Shown piece after piece: positions 35,552-44,491 of a stretch of DNA of 64,000 nucleotides (positions within the stretch are counted from its first letter, which is position 1; the number at the start of each line of letters is the position of its first letter). The translations under genes were made by a program, and so were the position numbers. The stretch comes from Paraburkholderia podalyriae (GTDB taxonomy: Bacteria > Pseudomonadota > Gammaproteobacteria > Burkholderiales > Burkholderiaceae). The stretch spans positions 62,001 to 126,000 of the forward strand of contig NZ_VZQQ01000014.1 in NCBI RefSeq assembly GCF_014397785.1, read 5' to 3'. The notes beneath the pieces are model-generated. The model saw only the letters and a program-made list of their open reading frames with translations, had not been told where the DNA came from and ran no database searches.

Positions 35552-36943
35552 TTATTGACTGACCGCGTGCAATCCCTGTTGGCTCTGTTCCGGCTTGAAG
35601 TCAATGCCCGCCTGCTCAAGCACCCACGCCTCGATGCGGTTATGCCACACGCGCAGCAGGTCTAGCGGGCGGCGGCGGTAATGCTTTTCTGCAATGGCGC
35701 TCGGCTTGTGGCCCTGGATCTGCGCAACGACCCCGACCGGGCACTCCACCCATTCCGACAGCGTGCCAAACGAACGGCGCAGGCCGTGCAAGGTGACGTG
35801 AGGCAGGCCCGCCGCCTGCAATGCCTGCTTGTGCTGAAAGCGCGGCTCCTCGATATGCCCGCTAGCGGCGGTCACGCTCGTAAAGACCCACGATGACGGC
35901 TCCCACGCTTCGCCCCTCGCCTTCAGGCGCGCAAGCTGGCGGACGTTCGGCGGCGTGTCGTTCAAGCGCTTCAATTCCAGCAGCAGCCCCGCGAGGTACG
36001 GCGGCAATGGAATCACACGCGACCCGTCCACCTTGTCCGCAATGGTCAGGCTTGCCCAGCGAAAATCCACATCGTCCCAGCGCAGCCCGGTCATTTCCTC
36101 GCGGCGCGCGCCGGTCAGCAGCAGCGCTTGAAGGTAGGCAGAGATAACCGGGTTCCCAAGTTGGCGGACAGCACTGAACCATGCGGGCAGTTGCTCGCGC
36201 TGAAGGCTGTCACCTTTTTTCGCCTTGCTCTGCGGCAGCACCGCCGTCACCTTCGGGGAGTCGTAGGCACCATCGGGTATCACGCCCGCGTAGTCATCCT
36301 GACCGTCACACCAGCGGATGAACGCCTTGAGCAGGCGGTAGGCGTGCGCGGCGTTGGTCGGGCGCTCGGCGGCCTCGTCGGCCAGCCATTCAGCCACGCG
36401 ACGGGCCGTTATGTCGAACAGTTTCAACGGCATCAGCGGTGCAAGCGGCCCGCGCACTGTTTTCCCTTTGCCACGCTTGCGCGATTCACCACCTTGCGCG
36501 GCCAGCGCCACATGGTCCGCGATATAACGGGGTGAGCGCGACTGCTTGGTCTTCGGGGAGATGGCTGTTTTCAGGTATTCGAGGTAATCGGCCCACGCCT
36601 CGCCGACCGTGGCACTTTTGCGGCGGGCTTCCACGCGGCGAGCCTCATGGGCGACCCGTTGCTCGGCGGCTTCCTCGCGCGGGTCTTTGCCAGCGTCAAC
36701 CAGGCGTTGCAGGCGGCGCGCTTCGTCCCGTGCGTCGTCGATGCCCCAATCCTTTGGATCGCCGATCGAAACGCGCACCGTGCCGCCGTGGAGCTTGCCT
36801 TGCCAGATATACGTGCTTGCGCCCGCCGCCGTCGCGCGCAAGCCAAGGCCGCTTGCCCCGGAATCCCATATGAACGATTGAGACTTACCAGCGGGGCAGC
36901 TATGCCCGTTGATACGCCCTGCCGTGAAATTGACTTTTGCCAC
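35552..36943 (-). CDS. Tyrosine integrase of the tRNA-Thr element (DUF4102 type)
   Basis: 463 residues. It has the N-terminal arm-binding DUF4102 domain (SFIWDSGASGLGLRA), a central SAM-like core-binding domain, and a catalytic domain. Arg is in TGARREEM (~278), His and Arg in LHGLRRSFG (~383), a GH box near 409, and the nucleophile Tyr in AEKHYRRR (~420). It is complete and presumably active. The start is 184 bp from attR, with candidate arm sites in between. It is transcribed away from attR. Confidence 0.92.
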   Translation of the reverse strand: MAKVNFTAGRINGHSCPAGKSQSFIWDSGASGLGLRATAAGASTYIWQGKLHGGTVRVSIGDPKDWGIDDARDEARRLQRLVDAGKDPREEAAEQRVAHEARRVEARRKSATVGEAWADYLEYLKTAISPKTKQSRSPRYIADHVALAAQGGESRKRGKGKTVRGPLAPLMPLKLFDITARRVAEWLADEAAERPTNAAHAYRLLKAFIRWCDGQDDYAGVIPDGAYDSPKVTAVLPQSKAKKGDSLQREQLPAWFSAVRQLGNPVISAYLQALLLTGARREEMTGLRWDDVDFRWASLTIADKVDGSRVIPLPPYLAGLLLELKRLNDTPPNVRQLARLKARGEAWEPSSWVFTSVTAASGHIEEPRFQHKQALQAAGLPHVTLHGLRRSFGTLSEWVECPVGVVAQIQGHKPSAIAEKHYRRRPLDLLRVWHNRIEAWVLEQAGIDFKPEQSQQGLHAVSQ

Positions 36944-36964
36944 CTTCGCCGCCTGTCGAAACCC

Positions 36965-37093
36965 GGGTTACACGACACCATGTAACCGCTGTGTAACCCG
37001 ATTATGGGATAAACAATCAATTTCGGTCAATGCGGATATGCGAACAAGAGGCTGAAAATCCTCTACTGACAATGAAATTTACTGGGTTACATG
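36965..37093. other. Putative integrase arm-type sites, right end
   Basis: Four copies of the TGTAACC motif: inverted at 36965 and 37084, direct at 36979-36988 and 36991-37000. They lie between the integrase start and attR. Together with the two copies near attL they share the extended consensus CRTGTAACCG. Confidence 0.5.
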
Positions 37094-37127
37094 AACTTAG
37101 GTCAACACCGATAAACCCACACTTTCA

Positions 37128-37181
37128 CGCATTCGTAATGCGAAGGTCGGGGGTTCGATTCCTCTTTCCGGCACCATCAAG
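37128..37181. other. attR: right copy of the 54-bp repeat (tRNA-Thr 3' part)
   Basis: Perfect match to 20565-20618. Only the 3' part of the tRNA is present, preceded by unrelated sequence, so this is an attachment site and not a second tRNA gene. Confidence 0.93.
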
Positions 37182-37192
37182 TTTCAAGCCAA

Positions 37193-37220
37193 AAGCCCAG
37201 TCCTCGTGACTGGGCTTTTT
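37193..37220 (+). terminator. Rho-independent terminator after attR
   Basis: AAGCCCAGTC and GACTGGGCTT arms with a T-run. Presumably the original chromosomal terminator of the tRNA-Thr gene before insertion. Confidence 0.75.
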
Positions 37221-37414
37221 GTTTTGCCGTCGCGATGATCGCGCAGCACGCCGGCAGGTCAATCAGCAAACAGCCGAGCACTGCCGACCACGACAACGCC
37301 GAGTTGGACGATCAGTATCAGCATCGCGGCGCCCACGTGCGGCGGACGGGTTGCTTAGGGCCTCCAAAAGGCGTGTGCGGCCGACGTTGCGACTGAACCG
37401 GCGCGAGTCGTGAC

Positions 37415-37630
37415 TCAACGCGGGGCCAGCCTAGCGGGGAACGTCGAGGGGTCGTAGGACCGTGGCATCGCGAGGTTGCGCGCGACGACTGTATCGGCTC
37501 GCGCGGTCAGTTGCTGGCGCGGCGCGCCGTATGCGGCTATCGCTTGCGCGGGGGCCGACGCGAACCACAAGATCCTGCCGGCGCATTCGATGCCAACCTG
37601 ACGTCCGTTCCAGTAGACAGCGTTTTCCAT
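37415..37630 (-). CDS. Small hypothetical protein
   Basis: 71 residues beginning MENAVYWNGRQVGIE. The ATG at 37630 was chosen because a strong GGGGGAGG site lies 6 bp upstream. Composition is normal for the host. There is no signal peptide and no known domain. About 200 bp between the attR terminator and this gene hold nothing recognised. Confidence 0.55.
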   Translation of the reverse strand: MENAVYWNGRQVGIECAGRILWFASAPAQAIAAYGAPRQQLTARADTVVARNLAMPRSYDPSTFPARLAPR

Positions 37631-38290
37631 CGCGACCTCCCCCGAACTTTGAAGACCGTCATCATCCGCGTCGCACGTCGCGCGTCCGTCTGCCAACGCA
37701 CGTCGGGTAAGCAGTAGTCGCTTCAACGATAGGTGGCCTGGCGCGGTGCGTCTGACTTGTCACCAAATGACGTTCTTTTGTCACAGCAATGCGGGAATGA
37801 GTCTGGTAGCCCACTGTCATAAGTTAATTAACGACAAATCTTTAAATAGTGTTTTGGGCGGTCAACGCGATGCGGAATGTGCCGTTTACTAGGAATTAGG
37901 CCGGAAGAATATGCAATCGGCAATACGAACGTTCAGTTCAGAAAAGCAAAAATCCTGCCGATGCGGCAATGCACAAGATTGTCCACCTTTGATTCACACG
38001 AAGGATTAGGTGCAGCGCAACGTCGATACGACCGGTCGTGCTGAAAACCAGGCAAGGCAAGGCGCAGAAGGGAATGGCGAAGGGCGGGACAGAGATGATT
38101 TCGCGCTGACAATTAAGCGGATCAAGCGGTTCGCGAATCCCAGCGCATAGTCAGACGATAAATTTTATTCAATCCCTCTGCTGATGTGTCGGCTTGTGCC
38201 GTTAAAGCAACAGAGTATGAGTGACTCGCATCGGACGCTGGTGCGACGCGGGGAACGAGGCCGATAATCGGTTCGCAAAGGAGAAAGATC
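37631..38290. other. Gap of about 660 bp, no gene seen
   Basis: AT-richer than the flanks in its middle (37.8-38.0 kb). No coding frame with credible features and no clear RNA or repeat found. Confidence 0.45.
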
Positions 38291-38440
38291 ATGGATGCCA
38301 AACCACCGAAGATTCCGACCCCGGACAAAGTGTTTTACCCGGATCCGGAACCTGTGGCCGTCGAGTTCCTGGGAGCCGAGCTGCCCGAGCATGTTCGCGC
38401 ATTCTTCGATGAACAACGCAAGTCGTGCGATCCGAAGTAA
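38291..38440 (+). CDS. 49-residue conserved-looking small protein
   Basis: MDAKPPKIPTPDKVFY start, Pro-rich N-terminus, then VAVEFLGAELPEHVRAFFDEQR. An AAGGAGAAA ribosome-binding site lies 5 bp before the ATG, which is the main support. There is no membrane segment or known domain. It is free-standing. Confidence 0.55.
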   Translation: MDAKPPKIPTPDKVFYPDPEPVAVEFLGAELPEHVRAFFDEQRKSCDPK

Positions 38441-38731
38441 CGGGGGGCACTGACGCGACGCAACATTCGCGCTCGTTGAATTCACGCGCGGCGATCGCTC
38501 GCGCCCTCATCATGCGTCCGACGTTTCCGTCATGACGCCGGGTCGGTTCGCCTGATCACAGCAACAGCGCAGCGCTGGGCCACCCGGCTCCAGCCGTACT
38601 CATGCGCGCGACCTTCTCGCACCAACCTTCCTGCTCCCGACGACCTGTGTGAATTGGCCCGGTGCGCGCCTTTTGCCTGGCATCATTTATTCTTCTGGTT
38701 TTCTTCAGCGGCCGCGTGGCCAAGTCACCTC

Positions 38732-39328
38732 ATGAATCGTTTGCATCGCTTCGGCGCGTCTTGCGCGCTCGCCATCGCCGCCTTCTTCGCCTTATCGCCC
38801 GCCCCCGCTGTCGCCGATGGCGACGATACCGCGCTCACCAACCTGATCGCGCTGGTCTCGCAGCGTCTTGCGCTCGCAGAGCCGGTCGCGCACTGGAAGT
38901 GGGCGAACCATCAGCCGATCACCGATACGCCGCGTGAAAATGCGCTGCTCGCCGACGTGGAAAAGCGCGCCGCGGCGGCAAACGTCGATCCGGCGTTCGC
39001 CCGCGCGTTCTTCCGTGATCAGATCGATGCAAGCAAGGACTTGCAGAACGCGCTGTTCGCCAACTGGCGGCGCACCCAGCCACCGCAAGGTCCCGCACCC
39101 GATCTCGCAACCAGCACGCGACCGCAACTCGACAAGCTGACACAATCGCTGGTGTCGAGTCTCGCGCGCGTGCAGCCACTGCGCGCGGCGGACGATTGTC
39201 CGTCGCGCGTCGCGCAATCACTGGCTAACTGGAAAGCGCTGACGCGCTATGACTCTGCCTACTCGAGCGCGTTGACGCGCGCGCTAGGTCACGTGTGCGA
39301 GACGGGCGGGGTTGGCGCGACCGGCTGA
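38732..39328 (+). CDS. Secreted chorismate mutase (AroQ gamma type)
   Basis: 198 residues from the ATG at 38732. A signal peptide (hydrophobic ALAIAAFFALSPAPAVA) predicts periplasmic export. The mature part begins with LTNLIALVSQRLALAEPVAHWKW, the conserved Arg/Lys helix of AroQ enzymes, then FFRDQIDASKDLQ. Periplasmic members convert chorismate to prephenate outside the cytoplasm. The roughly doubled length compared with cytosolic AroQ fits the gamma class. Confidence 0.82.
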   Translation: MNRLHRFGASCALAIAAFFALSPAPAVADGDDTALTNLIALVSQRLALAEPVAHWKWANHQPITDTPRENALLADVEKRAAAANVDPAFARAFFRDQIDASKDLQNALFANWRRTQPPQGPAPDLATSTRPQLDKLTQSLVSSLARVQPLRAADDCPSRVAQSLANWKALTRYDSAYSSALTRALGHVCETGGVGATG

Positions 39329-39366
39329 TTCCGGTAACGCCACGGCGCATGGACGCTGCATAAGCG

Positions 39367-40515
39367 TCACATGACGACGCTCGACTCAGGCGTGTCACGC
39401 GATACGCTCAACGGCATCACGCGCAGACCACGCGCCAGACCGCTCTGCAAGATACGGTACGTCGAGAGTTCGAACGGCCCGGCCATCGTCGACGCATGAA
39501 GCTGCGCCGCCTGGATCAGCGACGGCGCGTGCCCGAGGTAGCGCCAGCCATCGACCACGTGGAAGATGCGCTGCGCGTCCTCACGCTCCTCGAACACGAT
39601 AGGTCCCTCGAACGGCCAAGGCGCATTCGCCGGATCGCTCTTCGTCACACGCGGCAAGCGGTTGTGGCCCGGCCGCAGCGTGGCGATCCACTGCGCTTCG
39701 GCGAGCATCGCACCGAGTTCGCCGCCAGTCGCGCGCCATTCGACGCGTCGCACGAGCTGCGCGAGCCGCATATCCTTCGACGAACGCCGCTCGCCGGTCA
39801 GATGCGAGCGTAGCCGCTGACGCACACGTACGCTGCGCCCGACATACAGCGGCGCATCGCCTTCGCCATAGAACACATACACACCACAGCCCGCCGGCGC
39901 GGTGTCGAGCAGATCCTCGGTAATATCGCCGGCCAGCCGGTAACGCCGCGTCGTGCGCTCGATCTGCGCGCGCAGCGCCTCCAGCGGCACGAGCGTCGGC
40001 AGCCGCTGCCAGAACTGCCAGATCAGATCGGCGTCGGCGAGCGCACGGTGGCGGTCGGACGGCACCAGCGCATGGCGTTCGACGAGCGCATCGAGACCGT
40101 GGCGCTTTTCACCGGGAAACAGCGCGCGCGACAACCGCACCGTGCACAGAACGTCCGGATCGAACACGATTCCCGCGCGACGAAATTCGCTGCGCAGAAA
40201 TCCGCGATCGAAACTCGCGTTGTGCGCGACGAACAGCTTGCCATTCAGACGCTCGAACAGCGCGGGCGCAATCGACTCGAACGTCGGTGCGCCGCGCACC
40301 ATCTCGTTCGTGATGCCGGTCAGTTGCTGGATGAAAGACGGAATCGGCTGCTGTGGGTCGATCAGACTGCTCCAGCGCACTACGCCAGCCGGCCCGACTT
40401 CGACGACGCCGACTTCGGTAATGCGGTGCTCGCTCGTGGAGCCGCCGGTCGTTTCGAGATCGACGAAAACGATGGGTGCATCGAGTGCCGGTTCCGGCGA
40501 AAAGAGTTCAGACAT
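39367..40515 (-). CDS. DEDDh 3'-5' exonuclease fused to a GIY-YIG nuclease domain
   Basis: 382 residues from the ATG at 40515. Residues ~15-175 form a DnaQ/epsilon-like exonuclease: VDLETTGG (Asp19, Glu21), HNASFDRGFL, and HRALADA (the DEDDh His and Asp). Residues ~215-300 form a GIY-YIG domain resembling the UvrC N-terminus and Cho (CGVYVFYGEG, LYVGRSVRVRQRL). Such fusions are presumed to act in DNA repair. An in-frame extension to 40665 lacks a ribosome-binding site. Confidence 0.87.
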   Translation of the reverse strand: MSELFSPEPALDAPIVFVDLETTGGSTSEHRITEVGVVEVGPAGVVRWSSLIDPQQPIPSFIQQLTGITNEMVRGAPTFESIAPALFERLNGKLFVAHNASFDRGFLRSEFRRAGIVFDPDVLCTVRLSRALFPGEKRHGLDALVERHALVPSDRHRALADADLIWQFWQRLPTLVPLEALRAQIERTTRRYRLAGDITEDLLDTAPAGCGVYVFYGEGDAPLYVGRSVRVRQRLRSHLTGERRSSKDMRLAQLVRRVEWRATGGELGAMLAEAQWIATLRPGHNRLPRVTKSDPANAPWPFEGPIVFEEREDAQRIFHVVDGWRYLGHAPSLIQAAQLHASTMAGPFELSTYRILQSGLARGLRVMPLSVSRDTPESSVVM

Positions 40516-40780
40516 GGGACAAGGGATTCGGACGCATGAATTTGCGGCAAGTATGCACCAGTTGGACGTTGCGCATCCAGGTTGCGCCGCGTGCGCAGGC
40601 GGAAACGGCAACGACGTGGCCTCCGGATTTGGCGCCGACATTCCGCAGACGCTTAAACCAGGCAATTAAACCGGAGGTCGCACGTTTCGTTTCGGCGCAT
40701 TATGTTCGGACGATAATGCCTATTATTGAACCAGGCAGTTCCCGCTAAATTCGGGTTTAGAGACTACTCGAGCTTGAAAT

Positions 40781-40808
40781 AAAAAACCCTCGCGCGGCCG
40801 GCGAAGGC
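40781..40808 (-). terminator. Rho-independent terminator of the cold-shock gene
   Basis: On the minus strand, CCTTCGC and GCGAGGG arms (one G-T pair) are followed by TTTTTT, about 45 bp after the csp stop codon. Confidence 0.7.
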
Positions 40809-40852
40809 TTGTGTTTGCTGACTGCGCGCGCGGCGCGGCCGGCGCGGCGCAT

Positions 40853-41056
40853 TCACAGCGGCTGAATATTGGCCGCCTGCTTGCCCTTCGGGCTGGTCTT
40901 GACATCGAAGGACACACGCTGGTTTTCCTTCAGCGACTTGAAGCCCTCGCTGCAGATCTCCGAAAAGTGCGCGAACAGATCCTCTCCGCCCATATCCGAC
41001 GTGATAAAGCCAAAACCTTTAGCATCGTTGAACCATTTGACGATACCAGTTTCCAT
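40853..41056 (-). CDS. Cold-shock protein (CspA family)
   Basis: 67 residues, METGIVKWFNDAKGFGFI start. Both RNA-binding motifs are visible: KGFGFI (RNP1) and DLFAHFSEI (RNP2-like, with His in place of the second aromatic in DVFVHF). It is a single-stranded nucleic-acid chaperone. The start at 41056 gives the canonical size. It probably has a long 5' leader, as csp mRNAs do. Confidence 0.93.
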   Translation of the reverse strand: METGIVKWFNDAKGFGFITSDMGGEDLFAHFSEICSEGFKSLKENQRVSFDVKTSPKGKQAANIQPL

Positions 41057-41449
41057 TTCCTGTTTTCCCCTGTGATTTATCCAAAGCGGGCATTGCCCTT
41101 GAATCGATCCACCCCGATTCAATTGTCTATGTCTGATTGAAATGGAACCAGAAACAGCCAATGAAATTCGGCTTTGTCGTTATACGGGGAACGGAGAATG
41201 GCCGTCAAGTAAACTTTCTATATGCATTTAGCCTATAACAAGATAAAACTCTTAAGTCGCCGGGATATATCGGCCTCGTCAAATTTACCTGGACGAACTT
41301 TGGCCCAAGTTTTTACCGGGAAAATTTGCGATATATGCGATGCGAATGTAACAAAATCTATCTTTAAGTAAGTGTTTGTCCGAGTTGTTGCAGCGCGGCC
41401 CGACTCGCATGATGCAAACAGTGGTAGCGATGCGCTTCAGGAGGTCGCC
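41057..41449. other. Intergenic region upstream of the cold-shock gene
   Basis: No gene. It should contain the csp promoter and 5' leader (leftward) and the promoter of the 81-residue gene (rightward). A near-palindrome AACTTTGGCCCAAGTT lies at 41296-41311. The middle is AT-rich. Confidence 0.45.
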
Positions 41450-41695
41450 ATGCTGTTCACTGAAATTCGCCGTCTCTTCGCCTGTCTCGCTCATCCGCAC
41501 GCAAAGGTCCCCGATCAGCGCGCACCCACTGAGGACTCGGCCAGCGCTTTCGACTTCGACCCGATGTGGCACGGCGACCACTGGCAGAACCTGCTCTCGT
41601 CGCCGATGGATGCGCGCCGTTATGTGATGGAAGACTGGAGCGTGTCCGCCCAGCCTAGCTGGGACGACGCGGAAGGTACCGCGCCCGCTCATTAG
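41450..41695 (+). CDS. Small hypothetical protein
   Basis: 81 residues, MLFTEIRRLFACL start, then an acidic, Trp-containing C-terminal half (DFDPMWHGDHWQNL, MEDWSV). A near-perfect CAGGAGGT site 6 bp upstream decides the start. No signal peptide or known domain. Confidence 0.6.
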   Translation: MLFTEIRRLFACLAHPHAKVPDQRAPTEDSASAFDFDPMWHGDHWQNLLSSPMDARRYVMEDWSVSAQPSWDDAEGTAPAH

Positions 41696-42219
41696 AGTTC
41701 TGCGCGTAGAGCTTCCGCCAAAAAAAGCGCGACTGGTAGGTCGCGCCGACAAGGTTTGGAGATCTTTTTCGTCAACGAAAAAGTCTGCTTTGGGAAGCAG
41801 AAATTACAGTATAGCGGCCGTCTGGGATTTCTATTATTCACACAATTAACAATCCTCTATTGTCGCGATAACAACAATCCGTTTTTTCGCATTTCTTTCC
41901 GTTGTTTTTTCGCATCGTTCCGTGTCGCGAAGCAACAACGCATCGCAGGAAAATTCAGGCGGTGAATCCGCCGAGTCGGACGCAAAGCCTTTATACATAA
42001 GGCTCTAATGGCAATCACCCATCGTTTCTCTTCCCGTAATACTTTATTGCGCGAATCGGAACGCCAACTCCTGGAAGTGTCTCTCTACACTCTGCCTAAT
42101 CGGATACCGGCGCGGATCTGGTCAACGCGCTTCTCACGCGGATTCCGCTTCTCGCAGCGCTCGCGTGAAGGTCTCCTAAGCCAGGGTTTTATACCTCTCT
42201 CGCTCTCGGAGTTATATCA
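41696..42219. other. Long AT-rich region upstream of the porin gene
   Basis: About 520 bp without a credible gene. Long upstream regions are common before regulated porins, and the porin promoter and 5' UTR should lie here. No specific regulator site recognised. Confidence 0.45.
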
Positions 42220-43368
42220 ATGAAGAAGACACTCATGGTCGCTGCCCTGTCGGGCGTTTTCGTAACGGCAGCGCACGCTCAAAGTAGCGTCACCCTCTAT
42301 GGCCTGATCGACGCCGGTATCACCTATACGAACAACCAGCACGGCCATAGCAACTGGCAAATGACGAGCGGCTCGGTGAACGGCAGCCGCTTCGGCCTGC
42401 GTGGCGCTGAAGACCTCGGCGGCGGTCTGAAGGCCATCTTCACGTTGGAAAACGGCTTCGGCATCAACGATGGCACGCTCAAGCAAAACAGCCGTCTGTT
42501 CGGCCGGCAGGCGTTCGTCGGTCTGTCGAGCGACCAGTTCGGCGCGGTCACGCTCGGCCGTCAATATGACAGCGTGGTCGACTACGTCGCCCCGTTGGCG
42601 CTGACCGGCACGCAATATGGCGGGACGCAGTTCGCGCACCCGTTCGACAACGACAACCTGAACAACTCGTTCCGTATCGACAACTCGGTCAAGTTCCAGA
42701 GCGCGAACTATGGCGGCTTCAAGTTCGGCGCGTTGTACGGCTTCTCGAACCAGGCTGCCGGCTTCGCGAACAACCGCGCGTACAGCGCCGGCGCGTCGTA
42801 CAACTGGGGCGGCCTGAACGTCGCTGCCGCTTACATGCAACTGAATGCCAACGGCGCAACCAGCGCGGCCGCGGCATTCAATTCGGGCGGCGCAGTGTCG
42901 GGCGACAACACGTTCTTCGCACAACGTCAGCAAACGTGGGGCGCAGGCGCCAACTACGCGTTCGGCCCGGCAACGGTGGGCCTCGTGTATTCGCAGACGA
43001 ACCTGCACGGCCTCTCCGGTATCAGCCAGGCCGCATCGGGTATTGCGGGCGGCGTGGCCTTCCCGACCAACAGCGCCCAGTTCCAGAACTTCGAAGCCAA
43101 TGCCCGTTACGCTCTGACGCCGGCACTGAGCCTCGCGGCCGCGTACACGTACACCCGCGCGAACCTGTCGAGCTCACACGTGCACTGGAACCAGGTCAAC
43201 CTGCAAACCGCCTACGCGCTGTCCAAGCGAACCGACGTGTACCTGCAGGGCGTCTATCAGGCCGCCAACGAAAATTCGATCGTCGACGCCAACATCAATG
43301 GCCTCGGCGCGGCTTCGAGCAACAACAAGCAGGTCGCCGTGACGGCTGGTCTGCGTCACCGCTTCTAA
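42220..43368 (+). CDS. Outer-membrane general porin (Gram-negative porin 4 family)
   Basis: 382 residues. The 20-residue signal peptide ends in AAHA before QSSVTLYGLIDAGI, the hallmark first strand of betaproteobacterial trimeric porins. GSRFGLRGAEDLGGGLKAIF, the constriction-loop region and a C-terminal Phe (LRHRF) for BAM recognition are all present. It forms a diffusion channel. Codon use suggests high expression. A strong terminator follows. Confidence 0.93.
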   Translation: MKKTLMVAALSGVFVTAAHAQSSVTLYGLIDAGITYTNNQHGHSNWQMTSGSVNGSRFGLRGAEDLGGGLKAIFTLENGFGINDGTLKQNSRLFGRQAFVGLSSDQFGAVTLGRQYDSVVDYVAPLALTGTQYGGTQFAHPFDNDNLNNSFRIDNSVKFQSANYGGFKFGALYGFSNQAAGFANNRAYSAGASYNWGGLNVAAAYMQLNANGATSAAAAFNSGGAVSGDNTFFAQRQQTWGAGANYAFGPATVGLVYSQTNLHGLSGISQAASGIAGGVAFPTNSAQFQNFEANARYALTPALSLAAAYTYTRANLSSSHVHWNQVNLQTAYALSKRTDVYLQGVYQAANENSIVDANINGLGAASSNNKQVAVTAGLRHRF

Positions 43369-43393
43369 GCACTGCGCAACGACTGGCAGCAGA

Positions 43394-43421
43394 AAAGGCG
43401 CCGTTCGCGGCGCCTTTTTTA
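43394..43421 (+). terminator. Rho-independent terminator after the porin gene
   Basis: AAAGGCGCCG and CGGCGCCTTT arms with a short loop, then a T-run. Confidence 0.85.
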
Positions 43422-43496
43422 TGACCGTGCCGAAGCTGTTTTTGCCTGGCTTTGTGCAAGCTTGCTTGCACGTGATTCCACGTCTTCGCCAGTGGC

Positions 43497-44066
43497 CTAG
43501 CGGCCGCTCTCGGGCGGCGGATACCTGACGTCAAGAATATCGATTGTTTGCGGACCGGCTGGCGTGAATAACGTGACCGTATCGCCGACTTTAGCCTTCA
43601 GCAGCGCGCGAGCAATGGGCGAGATCCAGCTCACGTGCCCGATGTCCAGGTCGACCTCGTCGATACCGACGATCGTCACCTTATGCTCTTCGCCATCCTC
43701 GGTCGCATAGACGACCGTCGCGCCGAAGAACACCTGATCGACGTTTTCCTGCCGGCTGCTATCTACAACCTCGGCCAGGTCCAGCCGCTTGGTCAGAAAA
43801 CGAATGCGCCGGTCGATTTCGCGCAGACGGCGTTTGCCGTAGATGTAGTCGCCATTCTCCGAGCGGTCGCCGTTCGACGCCGCCCACGAAACGAGCTTGA
43901 CGACCTCGGGCCGCTCGACATCGATCAGATGCAGCAGTTCATCGCGCATCCGCCGATGACCGGCGGGAGTCATGTAGTTTTTGGTGCCTGCAGGCACGTC
44001 GGGCTGGGCGACATCGAGATCGTCATCGTTGTCTTCGCTCGACTCTTTGACAAAGGCCTTGTTCAT
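43497..44066 (-). CDS. greB: Transcription elongation factor GreB
   Basis: 189 residues. The N-terminal coiled coil carries the acidic tip motif GDRSENGDY (Asp and Glu that stimulate RNA polymerase cleavage), followed by KRRLREIDRRIRFLTKRL. The C-terminal FKBP-like domain ends in DILDVRYP. An extra acidic N-terminal tail of about 28 residues (SSEDNDDDLDV) is longer than in E. coli GreB. It rescues backtracked polymerase. Confidence 0.92.
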   Translation of the reverse strand: MNKAFVKESSEDNDDDLDVAQPDVPAGTKNYMTPAGHRRMRDELLHLIDVERPEVVKLVSWAASNGDRSENGDYIYGKRRLREIDRRIRFLTKRLDLAEVVDSSRQENVDQVFFGATVVYATEDGEEHKVTIVGIDEVDLDIGHVSWISPIARALLKAKVGDTVTLFTPAGPQTIDILDVRYPPPESGR

Positions 44067-44170
44067 AATGATCCAGTAACAGCAGCTAGCAACAATCTCT
44101 TAAAAGGTTACACGATCGAGCCCGCGACACAAAACGCCGTGATGGACTTCCTTTTTCGGAATCCGTTGGC

Positions 44171-44176
44171 TATAAT
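44171..44176 (+). promoter_or_regulatory. -10 box of the tRNA-Arg promoter
   Basis: A perfect TATAAT lies 14 bp before the first tRNA-Arg. The -35 is not clear. Confidence 0.55.
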
Positions 44177-44189
44177 CTCGTCTCTGTGT

Positions 44190-44266
44190 GCGGCTGTAGC
44201 TCAGTTGGATAGAGTACTTGGCTACGAACCAAGGGGTCGTGGGTTCGAATCCTGCCAGCCGCACCA
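44190..44266 (+). tRNA. tRNA-Arg(ACG), copy 1
   Basis: 77-nt cloverleaf with encoded CCA. The loop CTACGAA gives anticodon ACG (read as inosine). T-arm GGGTTCGAATCC. Confidence 0.95.
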
Positions 44267-44340
44267 CCTTATTCGAGGGCGTTCCCGCCGGGAGTTCTCA
44301 GGTTTCACCAGTTTTTGCAGTAAGCATCACCATTTTGCGT

Positions 44341-44417
44341 GCGGCTGTAGCTCAGTTGGATAGAGTACTTGGCTACGAACCAAGGGGTCGTGGGTTCGAA
44401 TCCTGCCAGCCGCACCA
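44341..44417 (+). tRNA. tRNA-Arg(ACG), copy 2
   Basis: Identical to copy 1 and 74 bp downstream, so very likely cotranscribed. A terminator follows. Confidence 0.95.
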
Positions 44418-44423
44418 CCCATG

Positions 44424-44452
44424 AAGGGCCTTCCAACCGGAAGGCCCTTTGT
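44424..44452 (+). terminator. Terminator after the tRNA-Arg pair
   Basis: AAGGGCCTTCC and GGAAGGCCCTT arms around AACC, then TTTG. The T-run is short. Confidence 0.7.
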
Positions 44453-44491
44453 CTTTCCGGCGCACTACGCTCGCGCCAATGCGCGAGCCAC

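Noticed and set aside
37128..37181. Second tRNA-Thr gene at 37.13 kb
   Set aside because: Only the 3' part from the anticodon stem onward is present; the 5' half is replaced by element sequence. It is the attR copy.
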